This document shows, one piece after another, positions 36,464-44,155 of a DNA stretch of 64,000 nt. The DNA is from Paludisphaera rhizosphaerae (GTDB lineage Bacteria; Planctomycetota; Planctomycetia; Isosphaerales; Isosphaeraceae). Positions within the stretch are counted from its first letter, which is position 1; each line of letters opens with the position of its first letter. A program made the position numbers and the translations under genes. Under the pieces are notes generated by a model. That model saw only the letters and a list, made by a program, of their open reading frames with translations. It had not been told where the DNA came from and made no database searches. The DNA lies in NCBI RefSeq assembly GCF_011065895.1, contig NZ_JAALCR010000020.1, positions 62,001-126,000 of the forward strand, in the 5' to 3' direction.

Positions 36464-37149
36464 TCAACCTGCAGTTACTCCTTCTCGACCTTGACGGCGT
36501 CGTCGTGTACGAAGGCGGACCACCACTGCTCGACGGTGTGGAAATCCTCCGCCTCCACGAGCGGATCGCCGATCGGTTGGCCTCACTCAGCATCCCAGTC
36601 GTCGTACTGACGCATCGGTCGAGGACCGAGGCTGCAAGAATTCTTCAGGCCGTCGGCCTTCCAACCGGCTCTCTTGCGGGCGTGATGACGGCTGAGGATC
36701 TTGCGAAGGCGGCCGTCCGCCACGGCCGCTTCCGCACCCTGCTGACCCAGGGGCTTCGAAAAAGCCTCATCCTCCCGGTCGTCGAGAAGCGCTTCGGGGT
36801 GCGTCGCGAGGCGATGGCTCTGATAGACGACCGAGTTGAGAACTTGGAGGACCTGATCGCCGCTGGAATCGCCCTCGCGATCCACGCCCCTTCCCACGAA
36901 TCGGCCGAAGGGAGGCTCGTTTCTTTCAACCTCGATGAGGCGATCGAGGTCATCCGCCTATGGAAGTCAGACTTAGTCGCCAAGCGATACGTCTGCTTGT
37001 CGCCTCAAGAACTCCCACTCGACGCCTCGCGCCGGACTGGCCTCTGCACCACGCGCCAGGGGCGGCATGCATTCAACGTGCTTCGGACGACCGTACGTCG
37101 GTTACGACAATCAATCCAAAGAAGAGTGAGCGGAGCCGATGCGAATTAA
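36460..37149 (+). CDS. HAD-superfamily phosphatase-like protein
   Basis: 229 residues from the ATG overlapping the previous stop. HAD motif I is DLDGVV (Asp10, Asp12), motif II VLTHRS (Thr51) and motif IV ALIDDRVENLEDL (Asp123/Asp124). The catalytic set is intact apart from the motif III Lys, for which LRKSLILPVV is a candidate. The last 60 residues are basic and outside the HAD fold. Overlap with both neighbours (phosphoribosyltransferase and GH16) points to a shared function in the operon. Substrate unknown. Confidence 0.8.
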   Translation: MINLQLLLLDLDGVVVYEGGPPLLDGVEILRLHERIADRLASLSIPVVVLTHRSRTEAARILQAVGLPTGSLAGVMTAEDLAKAAVRHGRFRTLLTQGLRKSLILPVVEKRFGVRREAMALIDDRVENLEDLIAAGIALAIHAPSHESAEGRLVSFNLDEAIEVIRLWKSDLVAKRYVCLSPQELPLDASRRTGLCTTRQGRHAFNVLRTTVRRLRQSIQRRVSGADAN

Positions 37150-38086
37150 TTCCCTGCCGCTGCGACAATACGTAATCCACATTTTCATCCCGGTGGTCAT
37201 TGCCAGTGCAGGATTCCCTGCGGTTGGGAGCGCTGAAGACCGTCTTGATCGCTCGAAGTTGGGCAAGTTGACCTTCTCGGATGAATTCGACGGAGCGAAA
37301 TTGAGCCTCTACGAGCCGCGTACGAAGCGAGGCACGTGGAAGACAAGCTTCTTCTACGGAGATCAGAATGGTTCGAGCAGCCGAAGAGCGCAGGAGACGA
37401 TCTTCGTTGAGCCCGCTTATTCGGGAGTGAACCCATTTTTTCTCGAAGAGGGGAAGGTGAGTCTGGAACTTCGCTCGGTGACGCGTCCCAATGACCCAAA
37501 ACTCGATGGCGCGAAGTTCACGGCCGGTTTGCTTTCGACCGAACGGACGTTCTCGCAGACCTACGGATATTGGGAGGCCCGAATCGCTATGCCAGACGTC
37601 CCAGGAACGTGGCCGGCATTCTGGCTGTGGTCGTCGCCCGTCAAAGATCTGACCGGAACTCAATGGAACGGAGAATGGACAGGAGGATTAGACGACGAAA
37701 TCGACATCGTCGAAGGGCAGGGAGTCCGACCTGGCAAGACCCTGCATACCGCTCACAAGCGATTCAAATGGAAGGATCGAACGGGTGGTGAACGCGTCGA
37801 GTTTAAGAAAGTGGAAAGTCTGCAGGTGGACATTAAACAGACGGCCGTCCCACGAACTTATGGCCTGTTATGGACTCGTGAAGAATTGGTATGGTACGTC
37901 GATGACGAGCGAGTCTATCGATGCTCTAATCACGGATGGCGTTCACCAATGTATATAATCCTGTCAATGGGGGCTGGAGGGTGGGATGGCAACGACATTC
38001 GTGCAGGATTCGATTCTGCTCGATTGGGTATCGATTATGTCCGCGTCTATACCCTTGAAAAAGCCTCTCAAACCATCCCCAACTGA
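37139..38086 (+). CDS. Exported glycoside hydrolase family 16 enzyme
   Basis: 315 residues: signal peptide (about 1-32, ending AVGSAED), then a beta-jelly-roll with the GH16 catalytic motif E187-I-D189-I-V-E192 (DDEIDIVEGQ), where E187 is the nucleophile and E192 the acid/base. Aromatic residues line the cleft (YGYWEARIAMP; WPAFWLW). GH16 enzymes cut beta-1,3/1,4-glucans or galactans. In polysaccharide operons (ExsH/ExoK type) they trim the polymer outside the cell. It overlaps the HAD gene by 11 bp. Confidence 0.92.
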   Translation: MRINSLPLRQYVIHIFIPVVIASAGFPAVGSAEDRLDRSKLGKLTFSDEFDGAKLSLYEPRTKRGTWKTSFFYGDQNGSSSRRAQETIFVEPAYSGVNPFFLEEGKVSLELRSVTRPNDPKLDGAKFTAGLLSTERTFSQTYGYWEARIAMPDVPGTWPAFWLWSSPVKDLTGTQWNGEWTGGLDDEIDIVEGQGVRPGKTLHTAHKRFKWKDRTGGERVEFKKVESLQVDIKQTAVPRTYGLLWTREELVWYVDDERVYRCSNHGWRSPMYIILSMGAGGWDGNDIRAGFDSARLGIDYVRVYTLEKASQTIPN

Positions 38087-38411
38087 ACGACTGCCAGCTG
38101 GAAGCCGGTGGGTTCGACTGTCGGCCGCAAACCCGATTGAAGGAAGTTTCGACGAAAACGGAATGGCTCCCGATGCTTCTTGAGATCGCCTTGCTTGCCT
38201 AACTCTCACCCAGTGACGAACGGTCCAACATCCTAGAAGCTTTCGCCCGGACGGCGTGGGTCAGAGATCCCAGACCTCAAACAATTAGGCCGTGTGGGCC
38301 CAAGTTGGCCTGGGTGGAGTGTTGACGCCCGACTGTTGGGGTCTCTCGCCAGATCGTGGACATGTCGCCTCTCCTCTTTCTCAGCCCTCGTAGCGCTCAA
38401 ACGGACAGGAC
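38087..38411. other. Gene-free stretch between GH16 and polymerase genes
   Basis: 325 bp. Short frames only; no hairpin terminator or clear promoter is seen. A separate promoter for the polymerase gene could lie here. Confidence 0.35.
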
Positions 38412-39794
38412 ATGGCAGTGAAGTCAATGATTTCCACACGGCACACGGGAGACACTCAGCCAGAGTCGGACAAGTCGGTGGCAATGGCAAGAGCAGCAAC
38501 CTCGGCCAGTGGGAGAGACTCGAATCGATCTGGGTTGGAAGGCGATCGAATCGAGCAGCGATCTGGGATTCGCGCGGTGGGCGGCTTCACCCCACCTTAC
38601 GCTTCGATAAACGAGACGGAACGCGTGGTCTCGTTTTGCCGACTCCAGTTCTTCTCGTTGATTTATCTGCAAAAGTTTGCGATCCCGGCTGGATCGATGT
38701 CGATCAGCATTCCCATGCTCATCATGATGGCCGGCTTAGGACGCCTCGTGATTCAAGGCGGCGCTTGCATCGAGATGCGTCGCGGTATCGCCTTCGCTGC
38801 ATTCGTTTCCGCCTGTCTGACGTCTCAGATGTTCGTCACAGATTCATCGTGGTTGAGTATGATTTTCGTGGTGGTGCTTAATGCGTGGCTTCTGCTTGTG
38901 CGTGATATAGATTCGCGAGCTCTAGAAAGAATCGCGACTTGCTTTGTTCGATTCATGTATTTGCCCGGAGGCATCGTCTTTCTGCAGCATCTTTGTTATG
39001 TGACGCCGCTCGGCGATATCTTCAGCATGGATAGGATCGTTCCATCGCAGTTCTTGCTAAAAGGGTTTGTCTATACGGCTGAATACGGTTGGAAGTCTGG
39101 AATAATGCGGCCGAACGGGTTCTTTTTTCTAGAACCTTCATTCGTGTCAATGTATCTCGCGGCCGCTGCGATCACAGCGCTCCGGGTCCATGGAGATCGC
39201 CTCCGGGCGGCCTTCTTCGCAGCGGCTTGCATTGGGTCCACAGGAGCCACAGGAATGCTCATGCTCGCCGTCGGTTTTCTTGCCGTTCTGGTCAGGCGGC
39301 GTTTGAAGACAATCGCCGCGATATCCGCCGCCGCGACGATCGCTGTAGTCGTCGCCTTTGCCTCTGGCCTTGGCAGCCAAATGTCACATCGGTTCGAGGA
39401 GCTTTCCACTGAGAAGTCGAGCGGACATGGCCGTCTGATGATGCCTGTTACGACTTTGATTGAAATATTGATATCGGGAAAAAACGTTTGCCATGGGCTT
39501 GGGGCGGGCACGATTACCGATGACACGGGAGGGTCTGCATGGCCAATATTAAAGGTCGTCTACGAGTATGGTGTTTTGGCGGGTATTGGTTATGCAGCTT
39601 TGATCGCGTTGAGTTTATACCGCAGCCCAATTCCAGAGCTGACGCTCGCTCTGTTCGTCGTTTTTCAATTCACCGGTGGATACCTGGTTCAGCCTATGCT
39701 CATCGGACTCTTAGTGTTGCTGTGCACGGGATTTCGTTGCACCGCCGCCCCTCAGGGCGATCGCGGCATGACGTTCAGGGCCGCCGCACTATAG
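38412..39794 (+). CDS. Wzy-like polysaccharide polymerase
   Basis: 460 residues. About 75 hydrophilic N-terminal residues are followed by ten or so hydrophobic segments (SLIYLQKFAIPAG, SISIPMLIMMAGLGRLVI, SMIFVVVLNAWLLLVRDI, and so on). A larger loop contains MRPNGFFFLEPSFVSMYLA, and near the C-terminus lies LAGIGYAALIALSLY. Size, topology and place in the locus match O-antigen polymerases, which vary greatly in sequence. Base composition is more A+T rich than its neighbours, as usual for wzy. Later ATGs (38436, 38484) are possible starts. It ends 62 bp from a convergent gene. Confidence 0.65.
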   Translation: MAVKSMISTRHTGDTQPESDKSVAMARAATSASGRDSNRSGLEGDRIEQRSGIRAVGGFTPPYASINETERVVSFCRLQFFSLIYLQKFAIPAGSMSISIPMLIMMAGLGRLVIQGGACIEMRRGIAFAAFVSACLTSQMFVTDSSWLSMIFVVVLNAWLLLVRDIDSRALERIATCFVRFMYLPGGIVFLQHLCYVTPLGDIFSMDRIVPSQFLLKGFVYTAEYGWKSGIMRPNGFFFLEPSFVSMYLAAAAITALRVHGDRLRAAFFAAACIGSTGATGMLMLAVGFLAVLVRRRLKTIAAISAAATIAVVVAFASGLGSQMSHRFEELSTEKSSGHGRLMMPVTTLIEILISGKNVCHGLGAGTITDDTGGSAWPILKVVYEYGVLAGIGYAALIALSLYRSPIPELTLALFVVFQFTGGYLVQPMLIGLLVLLCTGFRCTAAPQGDRGMTFRAAAL

Positions 39795-39855
39795 GTGTGG
39801 GATGGAGTGCCGCCAGACGCAGTTGGCCGAACGGACACATCGTTTCCAATAGGGC

Positions 39856-42800
39856 TCAGTATCCTGAGGCGGTCGTGGAACTGCCTGGAGCGGAGTCGAA
39901 GAAGAGTCCCTGGACGACGGCGTTGGCGGCGCCGAGGCGGACGACGCGGAACAGGACGTGGCCGCTGACGTTCCACTGGAGGTAGAGGCCGTCGTGGAAC
40001 GACGAGACGGTCCGGCTGTCGAGGAGGGCGCCGGTGGCGGCGTCCAGGACGTCGATTCGCTGCGAGCGTATGGAGCTGTCCCAGTCGGCCATGTAGAGGC
40101 TGACGCGGTGGGTCTGTCCGTCGGTCAGGTCGACGTCGATCGTGAAGTCGGAGCCGGAGTACCAGGCGGCGGCGACGCCGTCTGAGCCGTCGGCCTTCTG
40201 CAGGGCCCGCGGGTCGGAGGTGCTGGAGGCCCAGGTGTAGTCCGACTGGCCGGACATGGAGACGGCGGCGTATGAGGGGAGGGACGGCGAGGTGCCGGCG
40301 ACGTCGTAGCCGTCGGCCCCGTAGGCCCCGATCCAGCCGCCTTGCGTGATCGCGTCGCTCCCTGCGTAAGTCGCCGACGCAGGAGCGGAGTCGAAGAAGA
40401 GTCCCTGGACGACGGCGTTGGCGGCGCCGAGGCGGACGACGCGGAACAGGACGTGGCCGCTGACGTTCCACTGGAGGTAGAGGCCGTCGTGGAACGACGA
40501 GACGGTCCGGCTGTCGAGGAGGGCGCCGGTGGCGGCGTCCAGGACGTCGATTCGCTGCGAGCGTATGGAGCTGTCCCAGTCGGCCATGTAGAGGCTGACG
40601 CGGTGGGTCTGTCCGTCGGTCAGGTCGACGTCGATCGTGAAGTCGGAGCCGGAGTACCAGGCGGCGGCGACGCCGTCTGAGCCGTCGGCCTTCTGCAGGG
40701 CCCGCGGGTCGGAGGTGCTGGAGGCCCAGGTGTAGTTCGACTGGCCGGACATGGAGACGGCGGCGTACGAGGGGAGGGACGGCGAGGTGCCGGCGACGTC
40801 GTAGCCGTCGGCCCCGTAGGCCCCGATCCAGCCGCCTTGCGTGATCGCGTCGCCCCCAGCGTAAGTCGCAGCCGGACTCCCGACCGCTGTGGGCGGGGCG
40901 ACGACGGAGAAGGACGTCGACGCGGTGAGCGATCCCACCGAGGCGGTGACGATGACAGGGCCGACGACGGTCGCCGTGAATAAGCCGGAGGCGTCGACCG
41001 CACCCACGGAGGCCGTCCAGTCGAAGGCCGGCTGGGAGGTCATCCCAACGTCGAACTGGTCGAACGCAGTCGCCGTCAGTTGGGCGGTCTGCCCCTGGAC
41101 CACCGGCCCGGGGATTGTGGCTACCACCACCTTCGTCAGCACCTGCCCGACCGTCACGTCCAGCGCTTTGACGACGGTGCGGCCGCTCACGTCTTGGATG
41201 GTGAGAAGGAAGCGATAGTTTCCCGTCTGGTAGAAGGTGACGACGGAGTTCTTGGCTGCGTTAGTCCCGTTCGCGGAGAATGTCGGCTTCGGCGTCTCCT
41301 GGGCCGGGAGGGCCGTGATCGACCAGGTGTAGGTCAGGCTCGGTTCACCGTACGCGGAGCCCCCGAGAGTCGAGAGACTCGCGGTCTTCCCCGTGGCGGC
41401 CACGATCGCCGTGGGTGGAATCGCGATCGACGGGCCGGTCGTTTCGATCGCGCCGAGGGTAGGCGCTGCGTTGATTGGATTGCCCCGGATGTCTTGGCCG
41501 CCGTTGTTCGCGATGGGCACGCCCGCCCCGACGGCCGGAGACCCCGTCCCGGGTTGATAGAAGGAGCCGACGATGTCCAATCCGTCCCAACTCTGGCCCG
41601 GGAGAGCCAGGATCGGGTCAGCGAGAATCGAATTGCTCGCTCCGGGAGGGGCCGCCGTCCCAGTGAAGAGGTTGTGGTCGAAAAAGAAGGGGTTGGATTG
41701 TGCCCCTTGCGTGTTGATCTGACTTATCGTGCCGAATGGGCTAAGAAAAATGTTGTTGTAGAACTTGACGTTAAGGTCGACGGGCGAGCCCCACCACCAC
41801 CACATCTGTATATTGAGCGCCTCGAATTCGTTGTAGAATGTATTGTTGTAAACAAGGAGATTCTTGCCCATGATGCGGAAGAGCCCTGCCCCTTCCGATG
41901 GACTCATGCCAATGCCGTCGTTCCGGCTGATGTTGTATCGTACCACGCAGAGGTCGCCCGGCGCGCCCAGGAGAGAAGTGTAGGTCGTCTCCATGAAGCC
42001 GCCGGCGTTGTCGTGGGAATAGTTGTACTGGAAATAAAACGTGCCGGAGCAGCCGTTGTCGAGATCGAACGCCTGCGAATCGCCGTTCTTCGAAGCCGCG
42101 GTGTAGGCCACCTCGTTGTATTCGATGGTTCCGCCGTTGCACATGAGGAGGAATAGGCCTATGTAGATAACCTCGGGAGCTTCTCCCTCGGGGCCATTCG
42201 CTCCGACGTTGTAAATCGTGTTGCGGCCGATGTAGGGGTTGACCGAGTAATCGACCTCGATGGCGCCGAAGGCGGACCGGTCGATGTAGTTTCCCGTGAC
42301 CGAAACGCCCGTGCTGAGCGGACTCGTGGAATTGTTCGCGCCCTGAACCCAGATGCCTTCGCCTCCGACGTCCGTGATCGTATTATCTGCAATCGTCACG
42401 TCGCTTATCGGTCCGGCCCAACCAAACACCCAGATGGCGCCGTTGGTTTGATTGGTGAAGCCCATCGTCCCCATCTGCGAGATGTCCAATCGCTCGAGGC
42501 GCACGCCACGCATCTCGGTCGCGCTTCCGTTGAGGATCTCCACGGCGCAGCCGCCCCCCCGAAACGCCAGATCCTGAAACGACCAGTACTGCATCATGCC
42601 GTTCCACTGATCGCTGCTGTAGAAGAGCGTGGCCTGGCGGTCGACTCCTAGAAACAGAGGTTTCGCGCCATCGCCGTACATGCCGACCGTGATCCAGGCG
42701 TCGCTGGTTCCCGTACCTCGGGGCTTCAACTGGCCGGACCAGGCCTCTCCCGCCTTGAAGAGGACCGTATCGCCCGCGTGGAATGTCGTCGCGTTGAACT

Positions 42801-42984
42801 TGTCGAGAGACTTCCAGGGGGCCGTCGTCCCGTTATTTCGATCGTTCCCCGCCACCGAATCGAAGTAGTAAGTCGTGAGCAATCGGCGTTCCTCAAGAGC
42901 CTCGACCAAACCGACGCCCGGCGAGACCCGACGAGTTCGCGAGATTCGAGGTCGCAGCAAGCGGATGCGATGCCCAAACAGCAT
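39856..42984 (-). CDS. Secreted right-handed beta-helix protein with LEPR-XLL-like N-terminus and duplicated C-terminal domain
   Basis: 1,042 residues from the ATG at 42984 (GAGGG 8 bp upstream). The N-terminus has a basic leader and VEALEERRLLTTYYFDS, a LEPR-XLL-like surface-protein signature. Residues about 30-470 look like a parallel beta-helix of the pectate-lyase-like type (FKAGEAWSGQLKPRGTG; repeated YNNTFYNE, YNNIFLSP turns). Ig-like segments with VTVGQVLTKVVVATIPGPVVQGQTAQL follow. Two near-identical 165-residue domains (SATYAGSDAITQGGWIGAYG) end the protein; they resemble galactose-binding or malectin-like folds. It is encoded opposite the polymerase; binding or processing of the exopolysaccharide is plausible. 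Confidence 0.85.
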   Translation of the reverse strand: MLFGHRIRLLRPRISRTRRVSPGVGLVEALEERRLLTTYYFDSVAGNDRNNGTTAPWKSLDKFNATTFHAGDTVLFKAGEAWSGQLKPRGTGTSDAWITVGMYGDGAKPLFLGVDRQATLFYSSDQWNGMMQYWSFQDLAFRGGGCAVEILNGSATEMRGVRLERLDISQMGTMGFTNQTNGAIWVFGWAGPISDVTIADNTITDVGGEGIWVQGANNSTSPLSTGVSVTGNYIDRSAFGAIEVDYSVNPYIGRNTIYNVGANGPEGEAPEVIYIGLFLLMCNGGTIEYNEVAYTAASKNGDSQAFDLDNGCSGTFYFQYNYSHDNAGGFMETTYTSLLGAPGDLCVVRYNISRNDGIGMSPSEGAGLFRIMGKNLLVYNNTFYNEFEALNIQMWWWWGSPVDLNVKFYNNIFLSPFGTISQINTQGAQSNPFFFDHNLFTGTAAPPGASNSILADPILALPGQSWDGLDIVGSFYQPGTGSPAVGAGVPIANNGGQDIRGNPINAAPTLGAIETTGPSIAIPPTAIVAATGKTASLSTLGGSAYGEPSLTYTWSITALPAQETPKPTFSANGTNAAKNSVVTFYQTGNYRFLLTIQDVSGRTVVKALDVTVGQVLTKVVVATIPGPVVQGQTAQLTATAFDQFDVGMTSQPAFDWTASVGAVDASGLFTATVVGPVIVTASVGSLTASTSFSVVAPPTAVGSPAATYAGGDAITQGGWIGAYGADGYDVAGTSPSLPSYAAVSMSGQSNYTWASSTSDPRALQKADGSDGVAAAWYSGSDFTIDVDLTDGQTHRVSLYMADWDSSIRSQRIDVLDAATGALLDSRTVSSFHDGLYLQWNVSGHVLFRVVRLGAANAVVQGLFFDSAPASATYAGSDAITQGGWIGAYGADGYDVAGTSPSLPSYAAVSMSGQSDYTWASSTSDPRALQKADGSDGVAAAWYSGSDFTIDVDLTDGQTHRVSLYMADWDSSIRSQRIDVLDAATGALLDSRTVSSFHDGLYLQWNVSGHVLFRVVRLGAANAVVQGLFFDSAPGSSTTASGY
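39887..40374 (-). repeat. Tandem repeat copy B (C-terminal copy) of a 495-bp unit
   Basis: Nearly identical to 40382-40869 with an offset of 495 bp (165 codons), so the duplication keeps the reading frame. About four mismatches are visible over 488 bp, one changing Asn to Asp in the SGQSxYTW segment. It encodes the last domain of the beta-helix protein. Confidence 0.9.
40382..40869 (-). repeat. Tandem repeat copy A (N-terminal copy) of a 495-bp unit
   Basis: Partner of 39887-40374. The first roughly 345 bp on the + strand are identical in both copies, and the few differences cluster towards the high-coordinate end, pointing to a recent duplication or ongoing gene conversion. Confidence 0.9.
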
Positions 42985-44155
42985 GGTGACGCCCTCGTGG
43001 ATTGTTGGAGTCTCTGTCGATGCGGCGAGCGCGTGCAGCGATACAAGCATCCGAAATCGGGTGCGTCCACTGATGCCACTGACGGCTTTGATTTGGTGTG
43101 GCGTCGAGATTAAGCGGTAGCAGGGTGATTACTCAAGGATATCCTGATTTTTCACAACTTGGATATGTGCGCAAGGCCGCGCGGCTAGCAATTGCTGCAT
43201 CACAGCAGTCTTGGCGAGGTCCTAAGGGGTCGAAATTAATGAGTAATTGAATAGCGCCGAGCAGTGCTCAGTGAAGCAATCGTCGGTGTCAGGCAGGCAT
43301 GCGTGTGGGGTGGTTCAAGAGCTGGCTATGCTCTGGCGCAAGCCTTGTCCCTCTGCGGCAAAGCCGTTTGGTGCGTATTAATATGGACTCGGCGCTCGAT
43401 CTGATCCCAAGTGGTTTTGTGTGTAGTGATTGGTTTGTGTTGCCGGTATTCAGTTGCCATTGAAGCCGAATTGAGTCATCTGGCCTTGGAAACTTAGGAC
43501 GTGATTTGCGAGTTGGCCAGGCTGTCGTCAAAGGTTGTGTGCGTGAGTTGTGTGCGGGATTTGATTCAGGCGGCGTTCTGGACCTCGACATCGTCGAAGA
43601 ACTCGACGCCCGTGGTAGGGCGATTCCACGGTTAGGGTTCAGCAAAACAACATGTTGTGACACGTTCTGGTCTTTCGTGAGCATCAAGCGGCGAGCCGCC
43701 GCAGCCTGTCGGCGGCGGCTCGATTTTCTACTCCGGATGGGCCGGTCCGCATAAAGGCGGGGATTTCCCCGGACAGGATTTCGGGGCGCCAGGCCCGGCG
43801 TTTGTCGGTGTGGCGCCGCAGGTCGGCTTGTCCCGCGGCGACTTGGTGCGGTTCGCGATCGGTCAACGATCCTGGCTTTGGAACCTCGCGTGGACCGACC
43901 TGATTGGGGAGATCATCGCGAATCCGTCGAAGTCGGGGTAAACTAGCGTCGTTGGGACATCCGCACTGGATTCCCTGAAGGCCGTCGGATTCACTGGAGT
44001 CGTGAAGCGGAATCCGGCGCTCGGCGACCAAGGATTTGGGCCTACTTCCCTCCAGGGGCCGTCCCGGGGTTCTTGGCCTGTCTCCTTGGCTCGTGTGTGC
44101 ATGGTTTCCCGAGTCCGATACCTCTCTCCTCAATCCCACCAGGAACCAGGCCTCG
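42985..44155. other. Intergenic region between polysaccharide locus and PSD1 gene
   Basis: About 1.17 kb. The part at 43,100-43,680 is clearly A+T richer than the rest of the window and has no credible ORF. A hairpin with 9-bp arms lies at 43693-43701/43713-43721 followed by a short T tract. A coding-like remnant spans 43681-43941 (listed separately). 43942-44155 shows nothing recognisable apart from the upstream region of the PSD1 gene. Confidence 0.4.
43681..43941 (+). pseudogene. Start-less coding remnant, unknown family
   Basis: A frame of 86 codons, closed upstream by TGA at 43678 and ending at TAA 43939-43941, lacks any ATG start. It has high GC3 and protein-like composition, with three Trp residues near the end (RSWLWNLAWTDLIGEII). 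It looks like the C-terminal end of a lost gene. The opposite strand is also open here, so the direction is an inference. No family recognised. Confidence 0.3.
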
